A stretch of 7,590 bases of DNA, taken from Syntrophaceae bacterium (GTDB taxonomy: Bacteria > Desulfobacterota > Syntrophorhabdia > Syntrophorhabdales > WCHB1-27). Of this stretch, positions 1 through 6,577 are shown piece by piece (position 1 is the stretch's first letter; each line of letters begins with the position of its first letter). The DNA lies in NCBI GenBank assembly GCA_003165115.1, contig PLSJ01000381.1, forward strand, positions 1 to 7,590, read 5' to 3'. The notes beneath the pieces are model-generated. The model did not search any database. It worked only from the letters and a program-made list of their open reading frames with translations, and was not told the DNA's origin. A program made the translations under genes and the position numbers.

Positions 1-962
1 TTATGCTCCTGGTCCTCGATCCCGCAGAGGGCATCGGTTCGTACGAGCGCGAGATCGTCGGTAAGGCGCGGGAGCACGGGGTACCCGTCGTGGGGGTCCT
101 CAACAAGATAGACCTCTATCCTGAAGGCGGGCAGGAGCCGCCGGGGCAGGAGTTCGGCATCCCGCTCGTCCGGGTGAGCGCCCTCACCGGGGAAGGGATA
201 AGCGCACTGAAGATGGCCATGATCAAGTCGGCTCCGAAGGATTGGACCGCACCCACCATCCTCGGCGACCTCATCTCTCCATCGGACCTCGTGGTCCTCG
301 TGGTGCCGATCGACCTCGCCGCGCCGAAGGGCAGGTTGATCCTCCCCCAGGTCCAGACCATCAGGGACATCCTCGACAACGACGCCATGACCCTGGTCGT
401 GAAGGAACGGGAGCTGAAGGCCGCCCTCTCTTCCCTGAAAGAGAAACCCCGGCTCGTGGTGACCGATTCGCAGGCCTTTCTGAAAGTGGCCGCCGATACC
501 CCGAAAGACGTGCCCATGACCTCCTTTTCCATACTTTTCGCGCGCTACAAGGGGGACCTTTTCGCCCTTGCGGAAGGGGCGCGGGCCATAGACGAACTCG
601 TGCCGGGGGACAAGGTGCTTATCGCCGAGGCGTGCACCCATCACCGCGTGGAAGACGACATAGGGACGGTGAAGATCCCCCGCTGGCTCAGGCAGCTCGT
701 GGGCGGCGCCCTCGACTTCACCTGGGCGAGCGGGATGGAGCTTCCCGCCAACCTTTCGGATTACAAGCTGATCGTCCATTGCGGCGCATGCATGATAAAC
801 AGGAAAGAGATGCTTCACAGGCTGATGGCGGCCGGGAGCGCCGGCGTGCCGGTAGTCAACTACGGGGTGCTCATTGCCCACGTGCTCGGTATCCTGCCCC
901 GCGCCCTCCAACCTTTCCCCGAGGTCAGGCACCTGTTCGAAGAGGGCAATGAGCAGGTCTGA
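1..962 (+). CDS. hydF: [FeFe]-hydrogenase H-cluster maturation GTPase HydF, 5' truncated
   Basis: HydF is the cytoplasmic GTPase and scaffold that receives the diiron precursor made with HydE and HydG and delivers it to apo-hydrogenase. The window starts inside the GTPase domain, so the P-loop and early G motifs are upstream. The ATG at position 3 is probably an internal methionine, not the start. Numbering residues from it, the G4 motif NKID is at 34-37 and a G5-like VSALTGEG lies near 58-65. A dimerisation region follows. The C-terminal cluster-binding domain has the family signature CxHx(45)HCxxC, with C211, H213, H259, C260 and C263. These cysteines bind the [4Fe-4S] cluster in characterised HydF proteins. 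The 319 visible residues, against roughly 400 for the family, agree with loss of about the first 80-100. It leads the maturase cluster with hydE and hydG downstream, separated by a CBS gene. The stop is TGA at 960-962. Confidence 0.95.
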   Translation, partial: MLLVLDPAEGIGSYEREIVGKAREHGVPVVGVLNKIDLYPEGGQEPPGQEFGIPLVRVSALTGEGISALKMAMIKSAPKDWTAPTILGDLISPSDLVVLVVPIDLAAPKGRLILPQVQTIRDILDNDAMTLVVKERELKAALSSLKEKPRLVVTDSQAFLKVAADTPKDVPMTSFSILFARYKGDLFALAEGARAIDELVPGDKVLIAEACTHHRVEDDIGTVKIPRWLRQLVGGALDFTWASGMELPANLSDYKLIVHCGACMINRKEMLHRLMAAGSAGVPVVNYGVLIAHVLGILPRALQPFPEVRHLFEEGNEQV

Positions 963-987
963 GGCGCCTTGCGAGCCTCAGGGTTTT
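959..987 (+). terminator. Weak hairpin after hydF, possible attenuator or leaky terminator
   Basis: The stem 959-965 pairs with 975-981 (CTGAGGC with GCCTCAG, 7 bp, 9-base loop). It is followed by GG and then only four T residues (984-987). It overlaps the hydF stop codon. The short T run makes efficient Rho-independent termination doubtful. It also overlaps the proposed promoter of the next gene, so it may simply be compact intergenic sequence. Confidence 0.3.
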
Positions 988-997
988 GGACTATACT
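969..997 (+). promoter_or_regulatory. Putative sigma70-type promoter for the CBS-domain gene
   Basis: TTGCGA (969-974, 4 of 6 matches to TTGACA) is separated by exactly 17 bases from TATACT (992-997, 5 of 6 matches to TATAAT). Initiation would fall near 1004-1006, about 48 bases before the ATG at 1053. AT-rich boxes at optimal spacing stand out in this GC-rich intergenic gap. The call rests on consensus matching only. If real, the CBS gene and probably hydE and hydG can be transcribed independently of hydF. Confidence 0.45.
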
Positions 998-1052
998 GTG
1001 AGTGTAAACGCTCCGGTTGTGCCCCAAATCCAAGAGGAGAGGAGGTAAAGCC

Positions 1053-1517
1053 ATGACATCCGTGACAGCCATGAGGACGGTAGGCGAGTTGTTAAAAAGC
1101 AAGAAGCCCGACATCCAGTCCATCGGACCGAAGGCGAGCGTGTTTGATGCCCTGGTCCGGATGGGCGAAAAGGAGATCGGCGCCTTGATGGTCATGGACG
1201 AGAAAGACGAAGTGGTGGGCATCATCTCCGAGCGGGATTATGCGCGGAAGGTGAGCCTGAAGGGGAGGACGTCGAGGAACGCGCCGGTGGAAGAGGTAAT
1301 GACGCCCGTCGCCGAGATGTACCGGGTCAGGCCGGAAACCACGGTCGAGGAGTGCATGGTGCTCATCACCGGGAAGAAGATTCGTCACCTGCCGGTCTTC
1401 GACGGCAACAAGTTTATCGGCATTATCTCCATAGGAGACGTGGTGAAGTCTATCATAGCGGAGCAAGAAAGCCTCATAGAGCAATTAAGCAACTACATCG
1501 GGGGGAAGTACGTGTAA
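1053..1517 (+). CDS. Two-CBS-domain protein (stand-alone Bateman module)
   Basis: This 154-residue soluble protein consists almost entirely of two CBS domains. CBS1 spans roughly residues 8-68 and ends in GIISERDYARKV (56-67). A VEEVMTP linker follows at 79-85. CBS2 spans roughly 86-138 and ends in GIISIGDVVKSI (123-134). The aspartates D62 and D129 sit where nucleotide-binding CBS modules hold the ribose of AMP, ATP or SAM, so adenosine-ligand binding is plausible but not shown. A short helical tail (138-150) contains no catalytic or DNA-binding domain. The ATG at 1053 is preferred over a TTG at 1017 because GGAGG at 1041-1045 lies 7 bases before it. It sits between hydF and hydE, so it may sense energy status or SAM and modulate hydrogenase maturation, but that link is inferred from position only. 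Similar stand-alone CBS proteins are widespread and often have no assigned function. Confidence 0.9.
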   Translation: MTSVTAMRTVGELLKSKKPDIQSIGPKASVFDALVRMGEKEIGALMVMDEKDEVVGIISERDYARKVSLKGRTSRNAPVEEVMTPVAEMYRVRPETTVEECMVLITGKKIRHLPVFDGNKFIGIISIGDVVKSIIAEQESLIEQLSNYIGGKYV

Positions 1518-1620
1518 GGGCTGCTTACGGGGAACTCATAAGGTCTGGCGCCGGTTTTCGCCGGCGGCAGGCGTTCTCCCGGAGGCGAGAGCGTGAGAGA
1601 TGAGTGAAAAGAGGAGATGA

Positions 1621-2694
1621 ATGGGCAGCGCCGTCAGCAAGATCCTGAGCAGGCCCGAGGGGTTCGAAGACCTCGGAAAGGAAGAAATCTGCCGTCTCCT
1701 CCTCAGCGAAGGGGCCGATAAGGAACTCCTCTTTTCATGCGCCGACCGCATCAGGGAGCACCATGTCGGCAACGAGGTGCATCTCCGGGGCATCATCGAG
1801 TTTTCCAACCACTGCATAAAGAACTGTTTCTACTGCGGCCTCAGGCGGGACAACGACGCAGCCGAACGGTACCGCATGACCGCTGACGAGATCGCCGATG
1901 CCGCGGTCGCCGGCGCGCAGGCAGGGCTGAAGACCATCGTGCTCCAGTCGGGTGAAGACCCCTTCTTCACGGCTGACATGCTCGCCCGGTTGATCGCCCG
2001 GCTGAAAGACGAGCACGACGTGGCCATCACCATGTCCGTGGGAGACCGCACCAGGGAAGAATATGCGCTCATGCGGGATGCAGGCGCCGACCGTTATCTC
2101 CTGAAGCATGAGACGGCCGACCCGGAGGCTTTTTCGAGGCTCCGTCCCGGCACGACGCTCGACGGCAGGATCAGGCACCTCGTGTGGCTCAAAGAGCTCG
2201 GCTTCCAGGTGGGGTCGGGCTGCATGATAGGATTGCCGGGGCAGACCGCCGATACCCTGGCCGACGACATCCTTTTGCTGAAGCGGCTGGACGTCGAGAT
2301 GGCCGGCTTCGGCCCCTTTATCCCCCACGGCGATACGCCCCTGGCCTCGTGCACGGGCGGGGACGTGGATATGACCCTGAAGACCCTCGCCGTTGCCCGC
2401 ATCATGCTGCCTTTCACGCATTTTCCCGCCACCACGGCCCTCGGAACCATCGACCCCGAGGGGCGGCAGCGTGCGTTGAAGTGCGGGGCGAACGTCGTCA
2501 TGCCGAACATAACGCCCGTGCGTTACAAAAAGCTCTACGAGATATACCCAAACAAGATATGCATTAACGAAGAAGGATCGATACAATGCCTTCCCTGCAT
2601 AACAGGGATCATCAGGCAATCGGGAAGGTCCGTGGCGACCGACCACGGTCACAGCAGGAAGCCGGTGCACGGTAAGGCCCGGCCTCAAGGTTAA
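1621..2694 (+). CDS. hydE: [FeFe]-hydrogenase H-cluster radical SAM maturase HydE
   Basis: HydE is a radical-SAM enzyme that acts with HydG and HydF in assembling the diiron subcluster. It is thought to process the HydG-made iron synthon on the way to the bridged diiron centre. The protein has 357 residues, close to the roughly 350 usual for the family. The radical-SAM [4Fe-4S] motif CxxxCxxC is C65, C69, C72 (CIKNCFYC), followed by GLRRDN. The SAM-binding GEDP-type segment is at 111-114 (QSGEDP). A barrel follows. Near the C-terminus, C314, C323 and C326 (CX8CX2C) resemble the optional accessory cluster site of some HydE proteins, which is not required for activity. The ATG at 1621 has GAGGAG at 1611-1616 with a short 4-base spacing. 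The gene ends 12 bases before hydG, so co-translation is likely. HydE belongs to the same superfamily as biotin synthase and PylB, but the hydF and hydG context settles the identity. Confidence 0.95.
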   Translation: MGSAVSKILSRPEGFEDLGKEEICRLLLSEGADKELLFSCADRIREHHVGNEVHLRGIIEFSNHCIKNCFYCGLRRDNDAAERYRMTADEIADAAVAGAQAGLKTIVLQSGEDPFFTADMLARLIARLKDEHDVAITMSVGDRTREEYALMRDAGADRYLLKHETADPEAFSRLRPGTTLDGRIRHLVWLKELGFQVGSGCMIGLPGQTADTLADDILLLKRLDVEMAGFGPFIPHGDTPLASCTGGDVDMTLKTLAVARIMLPFTHFPATTALGTIDPEGRQRALKCGANVVMPNITPVRYKKLYEIYPNKICINEEGSIQCLPCITGIIRQSGRSVATDHGHSRKPVHGKARPQG

Positions 2695-2706
2695 GGATGG
2701 AAAAGA

Positions 2707-4119
2707 ATGGATAAGAAAGACGAGACCACGGCAACGACGAGCTTCATAGACGACGCACGGATAGAGGGCCTTTTGGCGCAGGGCAGGAAGGCGTCGTCCG
2801 GCGATGCGCTCAGGATCATAGAAAAGGCGCGGGAAGCCAAAGGCCTGAGCCCCGAGGAGACCGCCGTCCTCCTGGAAAGCTCGGATGAGCCGGTCATCGA
2901 TGCGCTCTTTCACGCGGCCCGCGAGATCAAGGAGCGCATATACGGCAAGAGGATCGTCTTCTTCGCGCCGCTCTACCTCAGCAATTACTGCATCAACGGC
3001 TGTGTGTACTGCGGTTATCACCGCGGCAACGACGCGATCAAACGCCGGCGTCTCACCTCGGAAGAAGTGGCACTGGAGGTCGTCGCCCTGGAGGAGATGG
3101 GCCACAAGCGGCTCGCCTTAGAGGTAGGCGAGGACCCCTTGAACTGCCCCCTGGAATACGTCCTCGACATGATAAAGACCATCTACTCGGTCAAGGAGAA
3201 GAAGGGGAGCATCCGCCGGGTCAACGTGAACGTCGCGGCTACCACGGTGGAGGAATACAGGAAGCTGAAAGAGGTCGGCATCGGCACCTACATACTCTTT
3301 CAGGAGACATACCACCGCGACACCTACAGGGCCGTCCACCCGTCCGGTCCGAAGAAGGACTATGACTGGCACACACTGGCCATGGACCGGGCCATGGAAG
3401 GGGGCATCGACGACGTCGGTTTCGGCGTGCTTTTCGGCCTCTACAATTACAAGTACGAGGTGCTCGCGATGCTCTTCCACGCGCTCCACCTGGAGGCGCG
3501 CTTCGGCGTGGGCCCGCACACGATCTCCGTACCGAGGATCCGGCCAGCGGAAGGGATAGACATCTCCGGCTTCCCGTACCTTGTCCATGACGACGAGTTC
3601 AAGAAGCTCGTCGCCATCATCCGTCTGGCCGTCCCCTATACGGGCATGATCCTCTCGACGAGGGAAGGGGCGGCGTTCCGCGACGAGGCCGTATCCATCG
3701 GCATCTCGCAATTGAGCGCGGGCTCGTGCACGGGCGTCGGCGGGTACCACGAGGACATCGAGCTCTCTTCCCAGGGCCAATTCCAGATAGAGGACCACCG
3801 GGGCACGGACGAGATGTTGAAAAGCCTGTGCGTCGCGGGCTATGTGCCGAGCTTTTGCACCGCCTGCTACCGCCAGGGGCGGACAGGGGACAGGTTCATG
3901 CCGCTGGCCAAGAGCGGGCAGATCCAGAACGTGTGCCAGCCCAACGCGATACTGACGTTCAAGGAGTTCCTTCTCGACTACGCCTCCCCGGAGACGAAGA
4001 AGATAGGCGAGAAAACGATCTCGGACCACCTGGCGCAAATCCCGAACCCCGGCGTGCGCGAGGAGACCGAACGGCGTCTCGTGCTTCTGGAACAGGGGCA
4101 GCGCGACCTCTATTTCTGA
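2707..4119 (+). CDS. hydG: [FeFe]-hydrogenase maturase HydG (radical SAM tyrosine lyase)
   Basis: HydG cleaves tyrosine with a 5'-deoxyadenosyl radical to p-cresol and dehydroglycine. It then converts the latter to CO and cyanide on a C-terminal auxiliary iron-sulfur cluster, making the Fe(CO)2(CN) unit for the H-cluster. The 470-residue length is typical. The radical-SAM motif CxxxCxxC is C95, C99, C102 (CINGCVYC), and GEDP is at 141-144. The diagnostic C-terminal motif CX2CX22C is fully present as C384, C387 and C410. This separates HydG from the thiamine enzyme ThiH, which lacks the HydG-type auxiliary cluster. The ATG at 2707 follows hydE by 12 bases, with a modest GGATGG ribosome site around 2695-2700. 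An out-of-frame ATG at 2697 is not the start. No residue expected to be essential appears to be missing. A palindrome immediately downstream may end the transcript. Confidence 0.96.
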   Translation: MDKKDETTATTSFIDDARIEGLLAQGRKASSGDALRIIEKAREAKGLSPEETAVLLESSDEPVIDALFHAAREIKERIYGKRIVFFAPLYLSNYCINGCVYCGYHRGNDAIKRRRLTSEEVALEVVALEEMGHKRLALEVGEDPLNCPLEYVLDMIKTIYSVKEKKGSIRRVNVNVAATTVEEYRKLKEVGIGTYILFQETYHRDTYRAVHPSGPKKDYDWHTLAMDRAMEGGIDDVGFGVLFGLYNYKYEVLAMLFHALHLEARFGVGPHTISVPRIRPAEGIDISGFPYLVHDDEFKKLVAIIRLAVPYTGMILSTREGAAFRDEAVSIGISQLSAGSCTGVGGYHEDIELSSQGQFQIEDHRGTDEMLKSLCVAGYVPSFCTACYRQGRTGDRFMPLAKSGQIQNVCQPNAILTFKEFLLDYASPETKKIGEKTISDHLAQIPNPGVREETERRLVLLEQGQRDLYF

Positions 4120-4129
4120 TCCACGCAGC

Positions 4130-4158
4130 TTGCTTTTGCGTGCCCGTTTTCCTATAAT
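4130..4158 (+). promoter_or_regulatory. Putative promoter for the rubredoxin-purC unit
   Basis: TTGCTT (4130-4135, only 3 of 6 matches to TTGACA) is followed after exactly 17 bases by a perfect TATAAT (4153-4158). Initiation would be near 4165, about 60 bases upstream of the rubredoxin start. The -10 box is part of the palindrome described separately, so a protein bound there would block the promoter. A second TATAAT lies at 4186-4191 but has no matching -35 box. Evidence is consensus matching only. Confidence 0.45.
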
Positions 4159-4197
4159 TATAGGTCCTGGAGAACTTACAGGACCTATAATTCTTTT
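4151..4197 (+). terminator. Nested AT-rich palindrome and 14-bp hairpin between hydG and rubredoxin
   Basis: Bases 4156-4169 pair perfectly with 4179-4192 (14 bp, 9-base loop), and the right arm is followed by CTTTT at 4193-4197. This looks like a Rho-independent terminator for the hyd genes, starting about 37 bases after the hydG stop. The left arm is also part of a separate perfect 14-base palindrome, CCTATAATTATAGG (4151-4164). CCTATAATT recurs as a direct repeat at 4151-4159 and 4184-4192. TTTT at 4147-4150 precedes the left side, so it could in principle act in both directions. An operator overlapping the promoter is the alternative reading. The structure is seen directly; its function is inferred. 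Confidence 0.6.
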
Positions 4198-4224
4198 ATC
4201 ACATCGGGAAAAGGAGGGTGCATG

Positions 4225-4386
4225 ATGGCCAGTTACAGATGCGTCGTATGCGGCTACGTCTACGATCCCGCGGAAGGCGATTCCGCGTCGGGAATCGCGG
4301 CGGGAACGGCCTTCGAAGATTTGCCCGATTCCTGGGTATGCCCCGTGTGCGGCGCCCCCAAGACGGAGTTCGAAAAGGAAGGGTAG
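4225..4386 (+). CDS. Rubredoxin
   Basis: Rubredoxin is a small cytoplasmic electron carrier with one iron held by four cysteines. In anaerobes it commonly passes electrons to oxygen- or peroxide-reducing enzymes. From the ATG at 4225 the protein has 53 residues, the classic rubredoxin length. It shows both CxxC knuckles: C6 and C9 in [15 protein letters not shown], and C39 and C42 in [10 protein letters not shown]. The aromatic residues Y4, Y11, Y13, F30, W37 and F49 are those expected for the fold's core. An ATG at 4222 gives one extra methionine, but AAGGAGG at 4211-4217 is 7 bases from 4225 and only 4 from 4222, so 4225 is preferred. One oddity is the segment [16 protein letters not shown], where acidic D-G-D residues are more usual. 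The gene is followed by purC after 62 bases and lies downstream of the hydrogenase maturases, which suggests a redox or oxidative-stress role. Confidence 0.95.
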   Translation: MASYRCVVCGYVYDPAEGDSASGIAAGTAFEDLPDSWVCPVCGAPKTEFEKEG

Positions 4387-4448
4387 CGGCACCCGGACGG
4401 ATTGTGCGAAAAGAGCGGAAAAGCAACGAAAGAGGAGTGGAAAAGGAT

Positions 4449-5330
4449 ATGCTACTGGAGACCGGACTTGCAGACCTTGGCGCCCCCAGGAAGGGGAAGG
4501 TGCGGGACATTTACGATCTGGGCGATAGCCTTCTGATCGTCGTGACGGACCGCGTGTCCGCCTTCGACGTGGTGTTGCCGACGGGTATACCCGACAAGGG
4601 GAAGGTCCTCAATCAGCTTTCCCTGTTCTGGTTCCGCAAGATGGCGGATATCGTCGGGAACCACGTGCTGGAAACGGACGTCGGGCGCTACCCCGCGCCA
4701 TTGGCGAAGTACGCCGACCGGCTCGAGGGAAGGAGCATGATCGTAAAGAAGGCGAAGCCCCTTCCCGCCGAGTGCGTGGTCCGGGGGTATCTCGCCGGGT
4801 CGGGCTGGTCGGAATACAGGAAAAAAGGGACCGTCTGCGGGATAAAGCTGCCCGGCGGCCTGCGGGAATCCCAAAAGCTGGAAGAGCCGATTTTCACGCC
4901 CACCACGAAAGCCGACGAAGGCCACGACCTCCCTCTCTCGCAGGACCAGCTTCGTGACCTGATAGGGACGAGGCAGGCGGAGGAAATCACGCGCCTGAGC
5001 CTGGAGATTTACAAGAGGGCCGCCTCCCTCGCGGAGACAAGAGGCATCCTGGTCGCGGACACGAAATTTGAATTCGGCATCGTCGACGGCGGGACGATCA
5101 TCATAGACGAAGTCCTCACCCCCGATTCGTCGAGGTTCTGGTCGGCCGGGGACTATAAGCCGGGTCAGGGACAGGACAGCTTCGACAAGCAGATCGTCAG
5201 GGACTACCTGGACACGCTAGATTGGGACAAGACCGCGCCCGGCCCCGAGCTCCCGCCGGCGATAGCGGCAAAGACCTCGCAGCGATACCGGGAGATATAC
5301 GAGATATTGACAGGCGGCCCGCTCAGGTAG
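4449..5330 (+). CDS. purC: Phosphoribosylaminoimidazole-succinocarboxamide synthase (SAICAR synthetase)
   Basis: PurC catalyses the ATP-dependent joining of aspartate to CAIR, giving SAICAR in de novo purine synthesis. The 293-residue protein is of the longer type (about 290-300 residues), as in yeast and several proteobacteria, not the roughly 237-residue E. coli form. Family motifs occur in order: the nucleotide-binding GKVRDIYD (16-23), SAFD (37-40), ECVVRGYLAGSGW (108-120), PIFTPTTKADEGHD (147-160), DTKFEFG (204-210) and DEVLTPDSSRFW (220-231). The ATG at 4449 is chosen because the protein then begins at the normal point just before the GKVRD strand. The frame stays open upstream to 4218, but that stretch overlaps the rubredoxin gene and is not coding. 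The ribosome site is imperfect: AGAGGAG at 4431-4437 is 11 bases away and AAGGA at 4443-4447 is too close. It probably shares a transcript with the rubredoxin. No other pur gene is visible. Confidence 0.96.
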   Translation: MLLETGLADLGAPRKGKVRDIYDLGDSLLIVVTDRVSAFDVVLPTGIPDKGKVLNQLSLFWFRKMADIVGNHVLETDVGRYPAPLAKYADRLEGRSMIVKKAKPLPAECVVRGYLAGSGWSEYRKKGTVCGIKLPGGLRESQKLEEPIFTPTTKADEGHDLPLSQDQLRDLIGTRQAEEITRLSLEIYKRAASLAETRGILVADTKFEFGIVDGGTIIIDEVLTPDSSRFWSAGDYKPGQGQDSFDKQIVRDYLDTLDWDKTAPGPELPPAIAAKTSQRYREIYEILTGGPLR

Positions 5331-5331
5331 G

Positions 5332-5358
5332 GCGGGTTCGGGCACCCGCTACGCGGGT
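5332..5358. repeat. Alternating GCGGGT/ACCCGC inverted repeats between convergent genes
   Basis: GCGGGT at 5332-5337, its complement ACCCGC at 5344-5349 and GCGGGT again at 5353-5358 allow two mutually exclusive 6-bp hairpins, with loops of 6 and 3 bases. They sit just after the purC stop and between two convergent transcription units. There is no T run on either strand, so this is not a canonical Rho-independent terminator. It may still pause polymerase or stabilise 3' ends. Confidence 0.4.
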
Positions 5359-5421
5359 CACACGCCTTTCGCCTGTCTCTTCGGGGCCGCGAGTCCTCAC
5401 GTACAAATCCATCGGAATTTC

Positions 5422-5748
5422 CTATTCTATGTGTGACTTAGCTGTCTTGACAGCGAGATCTTTATCCTTTGTAAAAAACCGCCACTGCATTCGCGAGGAG
5501 TGAATTCCAGCTGCCTTGTCTTGACCTCTGCAATAATACCAATGTCCGAAGCGCTCAACAGTGGAAAACGGATGATTGCCCGTACAGAGGATTCCGCAAG
5601 GTTTAATTTCCTCAAAAAAGATGGTTTCGTCGGGGACTTCGTCATAGGATAGGTCATCCGGCAATACGATTTGAGATACGTCAACGTCTTCTGTCTCCTT
5701 CTTATCCAACCATTCCGAAATGCTCATGTGATTTGTTTGCTTTCCCAT
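5422..5748 (-). CDS. Unrecognised 108-residue protein with three cysteines
   Basis: I do not recognise this family. The protein is soluble, with no signal peptide or membrane span. The N-terminal half is acidic: MSISEWLDKKE is followed by a D/E-rich stretch at roughly 16-48. Cysteines occur at C51 and C55 (PCGILC) and C73 (WYYCRG). Together with H59, H69 or H83 they could bind a metal or be redox-active, but no known signature matches. The C-terminal third (MQWRFFTKDKDLAVKTAK) is basic and probably helical. The ATG at 5748 has a good ribosome site (GAGGTGA, 5754-5760, about 5 bases away). A second in-frame ATG at 5727 (residue 8) is possible. Composition is lower in GC than its neighbours, at 45-47% in two 60-base blocks, suggesting acquisition or a different age. 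It lies 57 bases after the stop of the secreted protein on the same strand and may be the last gene of that unit. Confidence 0.7.
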   Translation of the reverse strand: MGKQTNHMSISEWLDKKETEDVDVSQIVLPDDLSYDEVPDETIFFEEIKPCGILCTGNHPFSTVERFGHWYYCRGQDKAAGIHSSRMQWRFFTKDKDLAVKTAKSHIE

Positions 5749-5805
5749 TCAAATCACCTCTTGGGTTCGAGACAGCATCGTAGTATTTCAATTGGTCCAT
5801 ATACT

Positions 5806-6441
5806 TCACCGCAGCGACTGCATCCTGTGGACGGCGTCGTCCATCTCTTTCTTGGCCTCCTCGAAATACTTGACCACGTCAGACCCGGCTACGGCCACGC
5901 CTTTCTCCATCCTCTCGCCTCCATCTTTCGCCTTCCGGATGGCCTCTTTGCTCTTTTCGTCGATACGCCCACCTGCCCAGGTTAGGGCATCTTCGAGCTG
6001 CAGGCCGGCCGCCTTAAGGTACCGGCCCGCCTCCGCGGCCTCTTTTCTTACCCAGGCTTCGGAAGCCCTTGAATGGTAATACCCGGCCAGGGCGTACTCT
6101 GCGCGGGTAAAGCTCTTGTCCAAATCGTTCTCCGAACTGATGGCCTTCTTCTCAACGTCGTCGGCGAGCTTATCCAGGTCCTGCGCGGATTGGATGAGGT
6201 CCTGCTTTGCTTCTCCTGCGGCCTTTACGGATTCGCTCTTGAGGAATGAGGCAGCCTGCCGTATCTCGGCCGCTGCGTCGCTGAAGTCCCCTTTCAGGAA
6301 GTTCTCACGGGCCTTTTGAAACTGCTCCTGCGGTGAAGCGGCGGCCTGGGTCTGGGCTGCACCGGTTGCCACGCAGGCCATTAAGAAAAGGGCCGAAACG
6401 ATAATAGCGGCTAGGTGGTTGCGTGACGCTTCGTACCTCAT
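5806..6441 (-). CDS. Secreted alpha-helical protein, possible lipoprotein
   Basis: This is a 211-residue exported protein of unassigned function. The N-terminus has basic residues (R2, R7), a hydrophobic core at about residues 10-22 (LAAIIVSALFLMA) and C23 in the lipobox-like context FLMAC. Lipidation is plausible, although methionine at -2 is unusual. Signal peptidase I cleavage around GAAQTQA (28-33) is the alternative. The mature part is rich in Ala, Glu, Lys and Asp and looks helical throughout, with an opening FQKARENFLKGDFSDAAAEI (41-60) resembling a repeat-type helical pair and charged helices to the end. The frame is open to 6564, but the ATG at 6441 is chosen because AAGGAGG at 6448-6454 is 6 bases upstream and a signal peptide follows at once. 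It probably acts in the periplasm or outer envelope, alongside the stress-type small genes upstream. I see no catalytic motif. Confidence 0.85.
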   Translation of the reverse strand: MRYEASRNHLAAIIVSALFLMACVATGAAQTQAAASPQEQFQKARENFLKGDFSDAAAEIRQAASFLKSESVKAAGEAKQDLIQSAQDLDKLADDVEKKAISSENDLDKSFTRAEYALAGYYHSRASEAWVRKEAAEAGRYLKAAGLQLEDALTWAGGRIDEKSKEAIRKAKDGGERMEKGVAVAGSDVVKYFEEAKKEMDDAVHRMQSLR

Positions 6442-6577
6442 GATGCTCCTCCTTCCCACGGGTAGGTCACGAGGGCACCCCTCAATCGATGCCATGAGGA
6501 CGAAATGACAGGTTGCCGCTATGGTCACGAAAAACTGGAGAAAAGCGCTCACAACCCCTTTCACTTATCCATCCGCC

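Noticed and set aside
1549..1566. The CGCCGG/CCGGCG hairpin between the CBS gene and hydE as a terminator
   Set aside because: The stem is only 6 bp and no T run follows. GC-rich spacers often form such pairs by chance.
1735..3105. A 456-codon open frame on the minus strand across hydE and hydG
   Set aside because: It lies wholly antisense to two unmistakable radical-SAM genes, has no recognisable motif, and is the kind of long mirror frame that GC-rich codon use creates.
3118..4392. A 424-codon open frame on the minus strand across hydG and the rubredoxin
   Set aside because: It is antisense to clear genes, its product is rich in Arg, Val and His without domain features, and it spans an intergenic palindrome.
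4218..4448. An N-terminal extension of purC overlapping the rubredoxin gene
   Set aside because: The extra 77 residues are an Arg-rich off-frame reading of the rubredoxin. PurC begins normally at 4449.
6442..6564. A 41-residue N-terminal extension of the secreted helical protein
   Set aside because: It would bury the signal peptide inside the protein, while a strong ribosome site at 6448-6454 marks ATG 6441 as the start.
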